Notes: generated by a model from the sequence alone, not told the origin. DNA of 64,000 nucleotides from an uncultured Flavobacteriaceae bacterium (GCA_905182295.1 CAJJAZ010000005.1:186001-250000); one strand, 5' to 3'. Shown: positions 1-9,525, numbered from the stretch's first letter. Program-made: numbers and translations.

Positions 1-1
1 T

Positions 2-1330
2 TTAGAAATGATCGAATGGCTAGAAGTCTATTTTTCCAAAGAAAACGTCACCCTGTTCATGGTAACACACGACCGCTATTTTTTAGAACGTGTTTGCAAC
101 GAAATTGTTGAATTAGACCAAGGGCAACTTTATACCTATAAAGGAAATTACGCCTATTATTTAGAAAAAAAAGAGACCAGACTATCACAAGAACAAGTAG
201 AACAACACAAATCCAAAAGACTCTTTAAAAAAGAATTGGATTGGATGCGTCGTCAGCCAAAGGCAAGAACTACAAAATCAAAATCTAGAATAGACGACTT
301 TGCTCAAATAAAAGAGCGTGCCCATCAAAGGAGGCAAGACCATGAAATTCAACTTGAAATTGACATGGAACGAATGGGAACAAAAATTTTAGAGTGTCAC
401 AAACTATTCAAGTCCTTTGGAGACAAATCAATATTAGACGGTTTTGAGTATAATTTCCTAAGAGGGGAACGCATAGGAATCATTGGAAAAAATGGAACAG
501 GAAAGTCCACCTTTCTCAATATTCTTACTGGAAAGGAAAGTCTAGACGGCGGGAAGATAGTCGTTGGAGACACCATTAAATTCGGCTATTATACCCAGGA
601 TGGCATCCCATCAAAATCTGGACAAAAAGTCATTGATGTCATTCGTGAATTCGGAGACTATATCCCACTAAAAAAAGGACGACAAATTTCTGCCCAACAA
701 CTATTAGAACGCTTTTTATTCGACAGAAAAAAGCAATATGATTTTGTAGAAAAGCTCAGTGGAGGAGAAAGAAAAAGGCTCTATTTATGTACTGTACTTA
801 TACAAAACCCAAACTTCCTAATATTAGATGAACCAACCAATGATTTAGATATAGTCACTTTAAATGTCTTAGAATCATTTTTATTAGATTATCCTGGATG
901 CTTGCTGGTAGTATCTCACGACCGCTATTTTATGGATAAAATAGTTGACCATTTATTTGTTTTTAGAGGGGAGGGATATATTGAAGACTTCCCAGGGAAC
1001 TATTCTGATTTCAGGGCATACGAAGACAGTCAAGACCAGGAACAAGAGCCCATAAAACCTAAAAGCATCCAACAACAGACCACTCCAAAGCTTGCAGCAG
1101 GGGTTCAAAAACAAAAATTATCTTTTAACGAACAAAAAGAATACCAACAACTTGAGTCTAAAATAAGAAGTTTAGAAAAAGACAAAGTAGTCCTAGAACA
1201 AAGTTTTTTTGAAGAAGGACTTTCCATAGAAACTATTGAAGAAAGGTCCAAAAAGCTTCAAGAGATCATTGAAACTATAGAGCTAAAAACTATGCGATGG
1301 TTTGAATTAGCTGCAAAAATCGAAGGGTAG
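2..1330 (+). CDS. ABC-F family ATPase, 5' end cut by window edge
   Basis: Soluble twin-ATPase of the ABC-F class; family members act at the ribosome, and no membrane segment is seen. The frame is open to the window edge, and the codons before the first ATG (Leu-Glu) fit the usual residues after a Walker B, so the N-terminal half of domain 1 is missing. Visible in order: domain 1 H-loop (VTHDRYF), the basic inter-domain linker, domain 2 with Walker A GKNGTGKST, signature LSGGERKR, Walker B LILDEPTNDLD and H-loop SHDRYF, then a charged C-terminal coiled coil as in Uup-like members. The stop codon shares its last base with the GTG start of the next gene, suggesting translational coupling. The exact subfamily (Uup or other) is uncertain. 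Confidence 0.93.
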   Translation, partial: LEMIEWLEVYFSKENVTLFMVTHDRYFLERVCNEIVELDQGQLYTYKGNYAYYLEKKETRLSQEQVEQHKSKRLFKKELDWMRRQPKARTTKSKSRIDDFAQIKERAHQRRQDHEIQLEIDMERMGTKILECHKLFKSFGDKSILDGFEYNFLRGERIGIIGKNGTGKSTFLNILTGKESLDGGKIVVGDTIKFGYYTQDGIPSKSGQKVIDVIREFGDYIPLKKGRQISAQQLLERFLFDRKKQYDFVEKLSGGERKRLYLCTVLIQNPNFLILDEPTNDLDIVTLNVLESFLLDYPGCLLVVSHDRYFMDKIVDHLFVFRGEGYIEDFPGNYSDFRAYEDSQDQEQEPIKPKSIQQQTTPKLAAGVQKQKLSFNEQKEYQQLESKIRSLEKDKVVLEQSFFEEGLSIETIEERSKKLQEIIETIELKTMRWFELAAKIEG

Positions 1331-1755
1331 TGAAAGACAAGATTGGGGCATATATTCCTTACTTAAAATACCTCTGGAAATCTACTGACCAACACAGTGT
1401 CCATTCCCCTTTTGTTTTCGAGTTATTGACAAAATGTATTCACAAAGTTCCAAAAGGCTCAAAAACAAGCGATTATAGTCAGGCCATTCAAGTCTATTTA
1501 GAAAAAAAAAGTGTTTCGTTTATCAGTCCCTTGTCTGAGGTAACAATCTTAGACACTACCCCAATAAACAAAAATATTATAGCTTATTTTGTTGAGGGAA
1601 TTAACACTAGTTTTAAACAAAAAGAGCTCTGGAAAAAACTAGTTTCAAATAAAAACATACAAATAAGTATTGATTGCTGGAGTTTTGGACTTATTTTTAC
1701 AAAAAAAGATCAAGAAAAAGAACATTTTATTTTGTTTAAAAATCCGTGGAGATAA
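1330..1755 (+). CDS. Core-deleted relative of a flavobacterial SAM methyltransferase
   Basis: 141 residues from a GTG start that overlaps the ABC-F stop by one base. The N-terminus (LKSTDQHSVHSPFVFELLTKC-like segment at residues 16-36) and the C-terminus (IDCWSFGLIF, then KDQEKEHF) match from memory the two ends of a flavobacterial class I methyltransferase family of about 235-240 residues. The glycine-rich SAM-binding loop and the acidic motifs expected between them are absent; only a short stretch near residues 90-105 recalls the family's region after the core. The frame is intact. Either it is a decayed gene or a shrunken protein with a new, non-catalytic role. Methyltransferase activity looks impossible. 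Confidence 0.6.
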   Translation: MKDKIGAYIPYLKYLWKSTDQHSVHSPFVFELLTKCIHKVPKGSKTSDYSQAIQVYLEKKSVSFISPLSEVTILDTTPINKNIIAYFVEGINTSFKQKELWKKLVSNKNIQISIDCWSFGLIFTKKDQEKEHFILFKNPWR

Positions 1756-1801
1756 TCCATTTTTAAGCAATTAAAGTTTAAACCCAAAACTGGTAAACGC
1801 T

Positions 1802-2344
1802 ATGAAAATTTATACCAAAACGGGAGATAGGGGAATGACTAGCTTATTCAACGGAAAAAGAGTCCTTAAAAATGACCTTCACTTGGATTCATACGGTTCT
1901 TTAGACGAATTGAATGCTTGGGTGGGACTACTTAGAGAAGGCGCTGTAGTAGCCTCTCAAAAACCCTTATTACTCGAAATACAGAAACATTTATTTGAAA
2001 TTGGTGCCATCTTAGCAAATCCAACCAAAGAAGGAGAAAAACCCACCGCCATTCCAACAAAAAATACGAATGATTTAGAGTTTGCTATTGATCAAATGGA
2101 ACTCTCTTTGGAGCCATTGACAAACTTTATACTTCCAGGAGGGAGTACTTATGTGTCTTATTGTCATTTGGCTAGGACAGTAAGTAGAAGGGCAGAAAGA
2201 CTTCTTATATCGCTTCATATGGAACAACCTATTGATATTAGTGTCCTTGAATACATCAATAGGCTTTCAGATTACTTTTTTGTACTCAGCAGGTATGCTG
2301 CCAAAAATAGTGGTGTTGAAGAGGTCAAATGGATGCCATCCTAA
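1802..2344 (+). CDS. Cob(I)alamin adenosyltransferase, PduO type
   Basis: Transfers the 5'-deoxyadenosyl group of ATP to cob(I)alamin, making adenosylcobalamin. The 180 residues are normal for the PduO/MMAB family. The N-terminus carries the ATP-binding signature YTKTGDRGMTSLF, followed by the SYGSLDELNAWVG helix; near the C-terminus are the conserved RTVSRRAER and INRLSDYFFVLSRYA stretches. The protein is cytoplasmic. The usual user of its product in this group is methylmalonyl-CoA mutase, whose chaperone gene meaB lies at 9526-10527; the mutase itself is not in the window. It follows the methyltransferase relative by 46 bp and may be cotranscribed. Confidence 0.95.
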   Translation: MKIYTKTGDRGMTSLFNGKRVLKNDLHLDSYGSLDELNAWVGLLREGAVVASQKPLLLEIQKHLFEIGAILANPTKEGEKPTAIPTKNTNDLEFAIDQMELSLEPLTNFILPGGSTYVSYCHLARTVSRRAERLLISLHMEQPIDISVLEYINRLSDYFFVLSRYAAKNSGVEEVKWMPS

Positions 2345-2384
2345 CGTTTTTTTTTAATAATTTAAAATTTAAACTTAAAATAAC

Positions 2385-2414
2385 TTGTGTATTATAGTTT
2401 AAAAATTAATTTTG
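2385..2414 (+). promoter_or_regulatory. Bacteroidota-type promoter before DUF2795 gene
   Basis: TTG at 2385-2387 and TAATTTTG at 2407-2414 (full match to TAnnTTTG) are separated by 19 bp, the normal spacing for the Bacteroidota housekeeping sigma factor. The ATG at 2437 is 22 bp downstream of the -7 box, so the leader is short. Confidence 0.7.
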
Positions 2415-2436
2415 CAAAAATCTAAAATAGAATCCC

Positions 2437-2661
2437 ATGTATTGGACATTAGAATTAGCTTCATATCTGAGTGACGCCCCTTGGCCAGCTTCAAAAGACG
2501 AATTAATAGATTACGCTATTAGAACAGGAGCTCCTTTGGAAGTAGTTGAGAATTTACAATCAATGGAAGAAGAAGGTGGCGAAATTTACGAGTCTATAGA
2601 AGAAATATGGCCAGATTATCCAACAGATGAAGATTACCTCTGGAATGAGGATGAGTATTAA
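2437..2661 (+). CDS. DUF2795 family small acidic protein
   Basis: 74 residues, strongly acidic in the second half (EEEGGEIYESIEEIWPDY and a final run of D/E). The N-terminal part resembles DUF2795, a small helical domain common in bacteria and of unknown function. No signal peptide or membrane segment is seen. It has its own promoter and is followed by a hairpin terminator (2696-2723), so it looks monocistronic although secA lies just downstream on the same strand. Function unknown. Confidence 0.8.
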   Translation: MYWTLELASYLSDAPWPASKDELIDYAIRTGAPLEVVENLQSMEEEGGEIYESIEEIWPDYPTDEDYLWNEDEY

Positions 2662-2695
2662 AAGTATAGAAATCTATTCGCTTTAGATTTCCCTA

Positions 2696-2723
2696 AAAAA
2701 GTCTCCTTGGAGGCTTTTTTTTT
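2696..2723 (+). terminator. Rho-independent terminator after DUF2795 gene
   Basis: An inverted repeat AAGTCTC-CTTG-GAGGCTT (one G-T pair) is followed by nine T residues. It lies 35 bp after the DUF2795 stop and separates that gene from secA. Confidence 0.75.
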
Positions 2724-2849
2724 GCTTATTTTTGAAGGGTTGTGTCATAAAACATGACAACAATGACCGCGGCATGAATTTTGTAAATTACATGTCTAGG
2801 AAATATACACCATTACCAATTGGCGTAACACACGCAGAGAACTGAACAT

Positions 2850-5800
2850 ATGAGTTTTATAAACAATGTACTTAAAGTATTTGTAGGAGACAAATCAAAG
2901 AAAGATGTAAAAGCCCTACAACCCCTGATAGATCAAATTAATGCCTTTGAAAAAGAAATGGAAAATCTATCTCATGACGCATTAAGAGAAAAAACCCATG
3001 CTTTTAAAAAACTACTCCAGGAGGCTACAGCAAATATTCAAAGTGAAATTGAATCACTAAAGTTAGAAGCCTTAAACGAAACAGATATTGATAAAAATGA
3101 AGATATCTACAATAAAATTGACCAGCTCAAAGAGGCACAGTACAGTATTACTGAAAAAGTATTACACGATATTTTACCTGAAGCTTTTGCCGTAGTCAAA
3201 GAAACCGCAAAAAGATTTACACAGTCAGAAGAAATAGCCGTTAAAGCTTCTGCATCTGACAGAAAAGCTGCCGCTACCAAAGACTATGTTAACATACAAG
3301 AGGAGACTGCAATTTGGAGTACAAGCTGGGACGCAGCGGGTAAAAAAGTGAAGTGGGACATGATCCATTATACCGTTCAGCTCATTGGAGGTATTTCACT
3401 ACACCAGGGGAAAATTGCAGAGATGCAAACAGGGGAAGGTAAAACCCTAGTGGCTACCCTTCCTGTTTATCTCAATGCGCTTACTGGAAATGGGGTCCAC
3501 TTAGTCACTGTAAACGATTATTTGGCTAAAAGGGATAGTGCATGGATGGCCCCTTTATTTGAATTCCATGGAATGACCATTGATTGCATAGACCACCACC
3601 AACCAAATTCTCCTGGGAGAAGAGCGGCATATGAAGCAGACATTACCTATGGCACCAACAATGAGTTTGGATTTGACTACCTACGTGACAATATGGCGCA
3701 CAGTCCAACTGATTTGGTGCAAAGAGCCCCAAACTTTGCCATTGTAGATGAGGTAGATTCTGTCCTTGTGGACGATGCCCGAACACCACTCATCATTTCT
3801 GGTCCTGTTCCCGAAGGAGACAGGCATGAATTCACAGCGTTAAAACCAAGGGTAAACGAATTGGTAAGCATGCAAAGACAATACCTCACTGGTGTCTTGT
3901 CAGAGTCTAAAAAACTAATCGCAGCTGGGAACGTAAAAGAAGGAGGTTTCCTTTTACTCAGGGTCCATAGAGGACTACCAAAAAACAAAGCACTTATTAA
4001 ATATCTAAGTGAAGAAGGCATAAAACAGCTGTTACAAAAAACAGAGAACTTCTACATGCAAGACAACAACAAGCAAATGCCTGAGGTAGACGCTGAGTTG
4101 TGGTTTGTGATTGAAGAAAAAACCAATCAAATAGACCTGACTGAAAAAGGGGTTTCATACCTGTCTACAGAGGACGATCGAGAATTTTTTGTTCTACCAG
4201 ATATTGGTTCAGCCATTGCTGAAATCGAAAACAAAGGCCTAGATTTAGAAGCAGAGGCTAGCGAAAAAGACCAGTTATTTAAGGATTTCTCTATTAAAAG
4301 TGAACGTATTCATACTTTAAACCAACTGCTAAAAGCCTATACCTTATTTGAAAAGGATGTAGAATACGTAGTCATGGACAATAAAGTCATGATTGTAGAC
4401 GAGCAAACAGGAAGGATTATGGATGGGAGAAGGTATTCAGATGGACTCCACCAAGCCATTGAAGCCAAAGAAAGTGTGAAAATCGAGGCCCTTACACAAA
4501 CTTTTGCCACCGTTACCCTACAGAACTACTTTAGAATGTATAAAAAATTAGCTGGTATGACAGGTACGGCTATTACTGAAGCTGGGGAGTTTTGGGAAAT
4601 TTACAAATTAGATGTTATGGAAATCCCTACCAATAGACCTATTACCAGAGCAGATAAGGATGACCTGATTTATAAGACCAAAAGAGAAAAATACAATGCT
4701 ATTATAGAAGAGGTCACTAAATTGTCAGCAGCAGGGAGACCCATACTAATCGGTACCACCTCTGTAGAAATTTCTGAATTACTTTCCAAAATGCTTGGCA
4801 TAAGAAAAGTGCCTCATAATGTATTGAATGCAAAGTTGCATAAAAAAGAAGCAGACATTGTTGCGGAAGCAGGAAATGCAGGCGTGGTAACCATTGCCAC
4901 CAACATGGCAGGAAGGGGTACAGACATAAAACTCTCAGACGAAATTAAAGCCGCTGGTGGACTTGCCATTATTGGAACAGAAAGACACGACTCCAGAAGG
5001 GTAGACAGACAACTAAGGGGAAGGTCTGGAAGACAAGGAGATCCAGGGAGTTCTCAATTTTATGTTTCATTAGAAGACAACCTAATGCGACTCTTTGGAT
5101 CTGACAGGGTAGCCAAACTCATGGATAGAATGGGCTTAGAAGAGGGAGAAGTGATCCAACACTCTATGATGACAAAATCCATAGAGAGGGCTCAGAAAAA
5201 AGTAGAAGAAAATAATTTTGGGGTTCGTAAGCGTCTTTTAGAATACGACGACGTCATGAACGCTCAAAGGGAGGTAGTCTATAAAAGAAGAAAACACGCT
5301 TTACAAGGAGAACGTCTAAAATTAGACATTGCCAACATGATATTTGACACTTGTGAAATCATAACAGGAGATAATAAAGCGGCCAGTGATTTCAAAAACT
5401 TTGAATTTGAACTCATCAAATACTTTGGAATGACAGCACCATTCTCAGAGGAAGAATTCTTGAAAGAAGCACCTAACAGCCTTACTAGAAAAACATACAA
5501 ATCTGTACTAGTTCATTATCAAAGTAAAATGGCACGCAGTAGCCAAACCGCCTTTGAAGTAATTAAGAATGTATACGAAGACCCATCGAATAAGTTTGAA
5601 CGTATTGTGGTTCCTTTCACAGATGGAATTAAAACATTAAACGTAGTAACAGACCTAACCAAAGCCTATGAGAGTGAAGGAAAACAACTCATCACAGACT
5701 TTGAGAAGAATATTACTCTAGCCATGGTAGACGAGGCTTGGAAAACACATTTGAGAAAAATGGATGAGCTTAAACAGTCTGTGCAATTGGCTGTTCACGA

Positions 5801-6209
5801 ACAAAAAGATCCTTTATTGATCTATAAGTTTGAAGCATTTGAACTGTTCAAGGGTATGTTAGAAAGAGTCAATAAAGACATTGTTTCTTTCTTATTCAAA
5901 GGAGAACTTCCTTCTGAGAATCCCAATCAAATTCAAGAAGCCAGGCAACAGCGTAGGGCCAAAGTAAACCTTCAAACGACCAAAGAAGAAATTCCTAATG
6001 TAGATGAAATGGCCGCTCAAAGTAGGGCTATAAGTCAAAACCAAGCAGGCAGACCGGCAGTGACAGAAACCATTGTTAGAACAGAGGCTAAAATTGGAAG
6101 AAATGACAAGGTAACCATTCAGAATGTGATGAGTGGAGAACAAAAAACATTAAAATACAAACAAGCTGAATCACTTTTAAAAGAGGGCAGCTGGGTCATT
6201 ACAAAATAG
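2850..6209 (+). CDS. secA: SecA preprotein translocase ATPase
   Basis: Motor ATPase that pushes preproteins through SecYEG at the inner membrane. At 1119 residues it is far longer than the roughly 900 of E. coli SecA, as is usual for Bacteroidota. Walker A MQTGEGKTL is near residue 192, the DEAD-like VDEVDSVL near 299, and helicase motifs TNMAGRGTD and QLRGRSGRQGD lie in the second motor domain. A large insertion lies between the conserved PLIISGP (about 320) and the later DVEYVVMDNKVMIVDE block (about 505). The C-terminus ends GRNDKVTIQNVMSGEQKTLKY and lacks the cysteine zinc motif used by SecB. No good promoter was found in the 126 bp between the upstream terminator and the start. Confidence 0.98.
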   Translation: MSFINNVLKVFVGDKSKKDVKALQPLIDQINAFEKEMENLSHDALREKTHAFKKLLQEATANIQSEIESLKLEALNETDIDKNEDIYNKIDQLKEAQYSITEKVLHDILPEAFAVVKETAKRFTQSEEIAVKASASDRKAAATKDYVNIQEETAIWSTSWDAAGKKVKWDMIHYTVQLIGGISLHQGKIAEMQTGEGKTLVATLPVYLNALTGNGVHLVTVNDYLAKRDSAWMAPLFEFHGMTIDCIDHHQPNSPGRRAAYEADITYGTNNEFGFDYLRDNMAHSPTDLVQRAPNFAIVDEVDSVLVDDARTPLIISGPVPEGDRHEFTALKPRVNELVSMQRQYLTGVLSESKKLIAAGNVKEGGFLLLRVHRGLPKNKALIKYLSEEGIKQLLQKTENFYMQDNNKQMPEVDAELWFVIEEKTNQIDLTEKGVSYLSTEDDREFFVLPDIGSAIAEIENKGLDLEAEASEKDQLFKDFSIKSERIHTLNQLLKAYTLFEKDVEYVVMDNKVMIVDEQTGRIMDGRRYSDGLHQAIEAKESVKIEALTQTFATVTLQNYFRMYKKLAGMTGTAITEAGEFWEIYKLDVMEIPTNRPITRADKDDLIYKTKREKYNAIIEEVTKLSAAGRPILIGTTSVEISELLSKMLGIRKVPHNVLNAKLHKKEADIVAEAGNAGVVTIATNMAGRGTDIKLSDEIKAAGGLAIIGTERHDSRRVDRQLRGRSGRQGDPGSSQFYVSLEDNLMRLFGSDRVAKLMDRMGLEEGEVIQHSMMTKSIERAQKKVEENNFGVRKRLLEYDDVMNAQREVVYKRRKHALQGERLKLDIANMIFDTCEIITGDNKAASDFKNFEFELIKYFGMTAPFSEEEFLKEAPNSLTRKTYKSVLVHYQSKMARSSQTAFEVIKNVYEDPSNKFERIVVPFTDGIKTLNVVTDLTKAYESEGKQLITDFEKNITLAMVDEAWKTHLRKMDELKQSVQLAVHEQKDPLLIYKFEAFELFKGMLERVNKDIVSFLFKGELPSENPNQIQEARQQRRAKVNLQTTKEEIPNVDEMAAQSRAISQNQAGRPAVTETIVRTEAKIGRNDKVTIQNVMSGEQKTLKYKQAESLLKEGSWVITK

Positions 6210-6255
6210 TTACCCTTGACCGTTTAGAAAATCAATAACAACCAAAAACCATCCA

Positions 6256-7818
6256 ATGAAAAAACCACTACACTTACTGATTGCCTTATTGACAATGGCA
6301 GTTGGTTTTGGACAATCTGCTCAAGGAGACGGTCCACACAGCCAACTAATTATTAGAGGAGTTACCCTGATCAATGGAAATGGAGCACCTCCTAGAGGAC
6401 CGATAGATATTGTGGTAGAGGGTAATAAAATCACTCAAATAGCTGTAGTCGGATACCCTGGTGTAGCCATTTCAGAAAAGAGTAGGCCTACTTTAAAAGC
6501 GGGAGGAAAAGAATTGGATGCGACAGGCATGTATTTAATGCCTGGTTTTATAGACATGCATGGACATATTGGAGGCCGTGCTCAAGGAGCAGAACCTGAA
6601 TATGTATTTAGACTATGGATGGCCCATGGGGTAACTACAGTAAGAGAACCTTCTGGAAGAGGACTAGATTTTACCTTAGACTTAAAAAGAAAATCAGAAA
6701 AAAACAGCATAGTAGCTCCGAGACTTTTTGCTTATACGGGCTTTGGATCTGGAAGTAAAAAAGACATTAGCACGCCAGAGCAAGCGAGAGAATGGGTGAG
6801 GAATAATGCAAAAAAAGGTGCAGACGGAATTAAATTTTTTGGCGCTGCTCCAGATATTATGCAAGCTGCATTAGAAGAAAATAAAAAGCTAGGATTAGGT
6901 TCTGCATGCCACCATTCACAAATGGATGTGGCCCGTTGGAATGTATTACACTCTGCTAGAGCTGGACTGACTAGTATGGAACATTGGTATGGTTTACCAG
7001 AGGCATTATTCTCAGACAGAACTGTTCAAAACTATGCGCTAGATTACAACTATCAAAACGAACAACATCGATTTGAAGGTGCTGGGCAACTCTGGGAACA
7101 AGCAGCTGCCCCCTACTCAGACCATTGGAACAATGTGATGAATGAACTTATAGCACTAGATTTCACCATGGACCCTACCTTTAATATTTATGAGGCCAAC
7201 AGAGACCTTCAAAGGGCTAGAAGGGCAGAATGGCATGAAGATTACACCCTACCATCTTTGTGGAAATTTTATGAGCCAAGTAAAATATCACATGGTTCGT
7301 ACTGGCACAATTGGGGTACAGAACAAGAAGTGGCTTGGAAAAAAAATTACAAACTTTGGATGACCTTCATCAATGAATATAAAAACCGAGGAGGAAGGGT
7401 TACTACAGGTTCAGATTCAGGATTTATTTATCAGCTGTATGGTTTTGCCTACGTAAGGGAACTAGAGCTTCTTAGAGAGGCAGGATTTCACCCTCTAGAA
7501 ATTATAAGATCTGCTACTTTAAACGGAGCAGAAGCACTGGGCATGGAAGATAAAATCGGGACTGTTGAAGTAGGTAAATTAGCAGATTTTGTGATTGTAG
7601 ATCAAAATCCACTTCAAAACCTAAAAGTCCTTTATGGAACAGGTGCCGTTTCTTTAACAGAAGACAATAAAGTGGTTAGAAAAGGCGGGGTAAATTACAC
7701 GGTCAAAGATGGAATTATTTACGACGCAAAAGCCTTATTGAAAGAAGTTAAAGACATGGTAGACCAAGCCAAAGAAAAAGAAGGCTTTAAAATTACTCAG
7801 CCTGGGGTAAAGCAATAG
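6256..7818 (+). CDS. Secreted amidohydrolase
   Basis: Metal-dependent hydrolase of the amidohydrolase superfamily, related to imidazolonepropionase- or prolidase-like enzymes; the substrate is unknown. 520 residues starting with a signal peptide (MKKPLHLLIALLTMAVGFGQS), so periplasmic or exported. The metal motif HGH is at H102 and H104 in the block MPGFIDMHGHIGG; further on come GADGIKFFG (possible bridging lysine), ACHHSQ and TSMEHWYG with candidate metal histidines, and TTGSDSGF with the catalytic aspartate position. The C-terminal sheet (GTVEVGKLADFVIVDQNPL) is typical. It follows secA by 46 bp with no terminator between them. A second, larger secreted amidohydrolase lies at 19945-23448. 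Confidence 0.9.
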   Translation: MKKPLHLLIALLTMAVGFGQSAQGDGPHSQLIIRGVTLINGNGAPPRGPIDIVVEGNKITQIAVVGYPGVAISEKSRPTLKAGGKELDATGMYLMPGFIDMHGHIGGRAQGAEPEYVFRLWMAHGVTTVREPSGRGLDFTLDLKRKSEKNSIVAPRLFAYTGFGSGSKKDISTPEQAREWVRNNAKKGADGIKFFGAAPDIMQAALEENKKLGLGSACHHSQMDVARWNVLHSARAGLTSMEHWYGLPEALFSDRTVQNYALDYNYQNEQHRFEGAGQLWEQAAAPYSDHWNNVMNELIALDFTMDPTFNIYEANRDLQRARRAEWHEDYTLPSLWKFYEPSKISHGSYWHNWGTEQEVAWKKNYKLWMTFINEYKNRGGRVTTGSDSGFIYQLYGFAYVRELELLREAGFHPLEIIRSATLNGAEALGMEDKIGTVEVGKLADFVIVDQNPLQNLKVLYGTGAVSLTEDNKVVRKGGVNYTVKDGIIYDAKALLKEVKDMVDQAKEKEGFKITQPGVKQ

Positions 7819-7830
7819 GTGCCCCAAGCC

Positions 7831-7859
7831 TTTGATAGTCTCTTTTTTTTGTAACTTGG
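7831..7859 (+). promoter_or_regulatory. Candidate promoter of msrA
   Basis: TTTG at 7831-7834 and TAACTTGG at 7852-7859 (one mismatch to TAnnTTTG) with a 17 bp spacer. The ATG at 7879 follows 19 bp later. Confidence 0.5.
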
Positions 7860-7878
7860 TGGACAAAAAAAAGAGATT

Positions 7879-8514
7879 ATGATTTCTAAAATATTTATGA
7901 CAAACGCTTTTCTGTGGCGTACTTTAGCGCTTGCTTTAGTGATACAACCATCAGAAAAAGCCCCCCAAAATCCGTATACTGAAACCGCCTATTTTGCCAG
8001 CGGTTGCTTTTGGTGTGTTGAGGCCATTTTTGTATCTGTAGAAGGTGTTGGAGATGTTGTTTCAGGATATGCCGGGGGTACAGAAAAAAATCCCAAATAC
8101 AATCAAGTAGCCGGCGGTCGCACGTCTCATGCAGAAGCGGTAATGGTGCCTTACAACCCAAAGGTAGTTTCCTATGAAAACTTAGTTAAAGTATTTTTTG
8201 GTTCACACGATCCCACTACGCGCAACAGACAGGGACCCGATAGAGGTGCTCAATATAGATCCATTGCCTTTTACAAATCCACTTCTGAAAAGGCAACCAT
8301 TAAAGCCCATATAGATGCATTAAACACCAACAAGACTTTTAATAGCCCAATAATTACACAAATAGTGCCTTTTACTATTTTTTACGAAGCAGAAGCGTAC
8401 CATCAAGATTTTGAAGCTAGAAATCCAAATAATCCATATGTAAGGGCGGTGTCTGTGCCTAGGTTGTTGAAATTTAAAGCTAAATTTCCAAAACTTTTAA
8501 AAGCCTCTCATTAA
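7879..8514 (+). CDS. msrA: Peptide methionine-S-sulfoxide reductase MsrA
   Basis: Reduces the S epimer of methionine sulfoxide in proteins. 211 residues, with the catalytic motif GCFWCVEA at about residues 46-53 (nucleophilic Cys first), then the family blocks GYAGG, SHAEAV, FFGSHDPTT and YHQDF. The first 30 or so residues are hydrophobic and precede the catalytic domain, so the protein is probably exported and protects envelope proteins; the cleavage site is not clear. The stop codon directly abuts the ATG of the aldose epimerase gene, so the two are coupled. No MsrB domain is fused or adjacent. Confidence 0.95.
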   Translation: MISKIFMTNAFLWRTLALALVIQPSEKAPQNPYTETAYFASGCFWCVEAIFVSVEGVGDVVSGYAGGTEKNPKYNQVAGGRTSHAEAVMVPYNPKVVSYENLVKVFFGSHDPTTRNRQGPDRGAQYRSIAFYKSTSEKATIKAHIDALNTNKTFNSPIITQIVPFTIFYEAEAYHQDFEARNPNNPYVRAVSVPRLLKFKAKFPKLLKASH

Positions 8515-9477
8515 ATGAGTGTTCACAAAGCAGCTTTAATAGAAGTATTTACGCTAGAAAATGAATTTCTAAAAATTGAAGTACTTAATTATGGTGCTAT
8601 TATTAAAAGTCTAAAACTAAAGCTTGAACACGAAGAATCACAAGAATTGGTCGTAGGACATCATGAGGTATTATTATATCTAGAGGACCCTTGGTTTCTA
8701 GGGGCTTGCCTAGGACCATTTTCGGGTAGAATTAAAAGAAAAAATGCCCTTACAAATACTGTAGACTTTCCAGAAAACACTGAAAAAATTGAATTGCATG
8801 GAGGAAAGCAAGCCTATTCCAAACAGTTTTGGCAATTAGAAAAAATAGGCTCAGGAGCAGCCCCTTTTATTTGCCTTTCTTATTCCCAACAAGTACAGCA
8901 AGAGCGAGTCAGTAATCATAAGGCTTTAAAATCAGGGACCATTAAAACATTACTGACCTATAGCCTCATAAATAGTGAATTAAAAATAAGCTATAACAGT
9001 ACTTCTACTATCCCTCAGGTATTTAATTTAAGCAATCACAGTTATTTTATTCTAGACCAAGCCCAGGATGTTTCAGATTACCTTTTAGAAATTAATGCAT
9101 TCCATAGGATACAAACAGACCACCAACTATTGCCTACTGGAAAGCTGCTTTCACTAAAAAATGATGCCTATCATTTTAGCCCACCAAAAAAAATAAATCA
9201 AATACGACTAGACACGCCATTTGTATTGAACCATAAAAGTGAATTAGGACAAAGAGCAGCTAGTCTGTACTCTGAAAAAAGCAAGTTACGTATGGAAGTT
9301 TATACAGACCAAGAGATCCTGATATGCTTTACACCCCAAGATTTTACGGGAATTTGTTTTGAAACCCAGGGATACCCAGATGCACCAAGCCATGAAAATT
9401 TTAAGACCATAGTCATAGATAAAGACAGGCCTTACCAACAAGAGACCCGATACAAATTTGAAAAAACAGCCGAGTAA
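8515..9477 (+). CDS. Aldose 1-epimerase (galactose mutarotase family)
   Basis: Interconverts alpha and beta anomers of hexoses. 320 residues with the galactose mutarotase pattern: N-terminal VLNYGAIIKSL, GRIKRKNA (arginine of the substrate site), catalytic histidine in FNLSNHSYF near residue 175, and the catalytic glutamate block ICFETQGYPDAPSH near residue 283. No signal peptide, so cytoplasmic. The start immediately follows the msrA stop with no spacer. Sugar specificity cannot be told from the sequence. Confidence 0.92.
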   Translation: MSVHKAALIEVFTLENEFLKIEVLNYGAIIKSLKLKLEHEESQELVVGHHEVLLYLEDPWFLGACLGPFSGRIKRKNALTNTVDFPENTEKIELHGGKQAYSKQFWQLEKIGSGAAPFICLSYSQQVQQERVSNHKALKSGTIKTLLTYSLINSELKISYNSTSTIPQVFNLSNHSYFILDQAQDVSDYLLEINAFHRIQTDHQLLPTGKLLSLKNDAYHFSPPKKINQIRLDTPFVLNHKSELGQRAASLYSEKSKLRMEVYTDQEILICFTPQDFTGICFETQGYPDAPSHENFKTIVIDKDRPYQQETRYKFEKTAE

Positions 9478-9525
9478 TTTCCTAAATTCTTCTCGAATAT
9501 TAAGGGCGCTCACACACAGAAAACC

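Noticed and set aside
3677-4021. Antisense open frames within secA (also 5279-5500 and 5892-6143)
   Set aside because: They lie fully opposite well-conserved SecA coding sequence and show no recognisable domain or signal.
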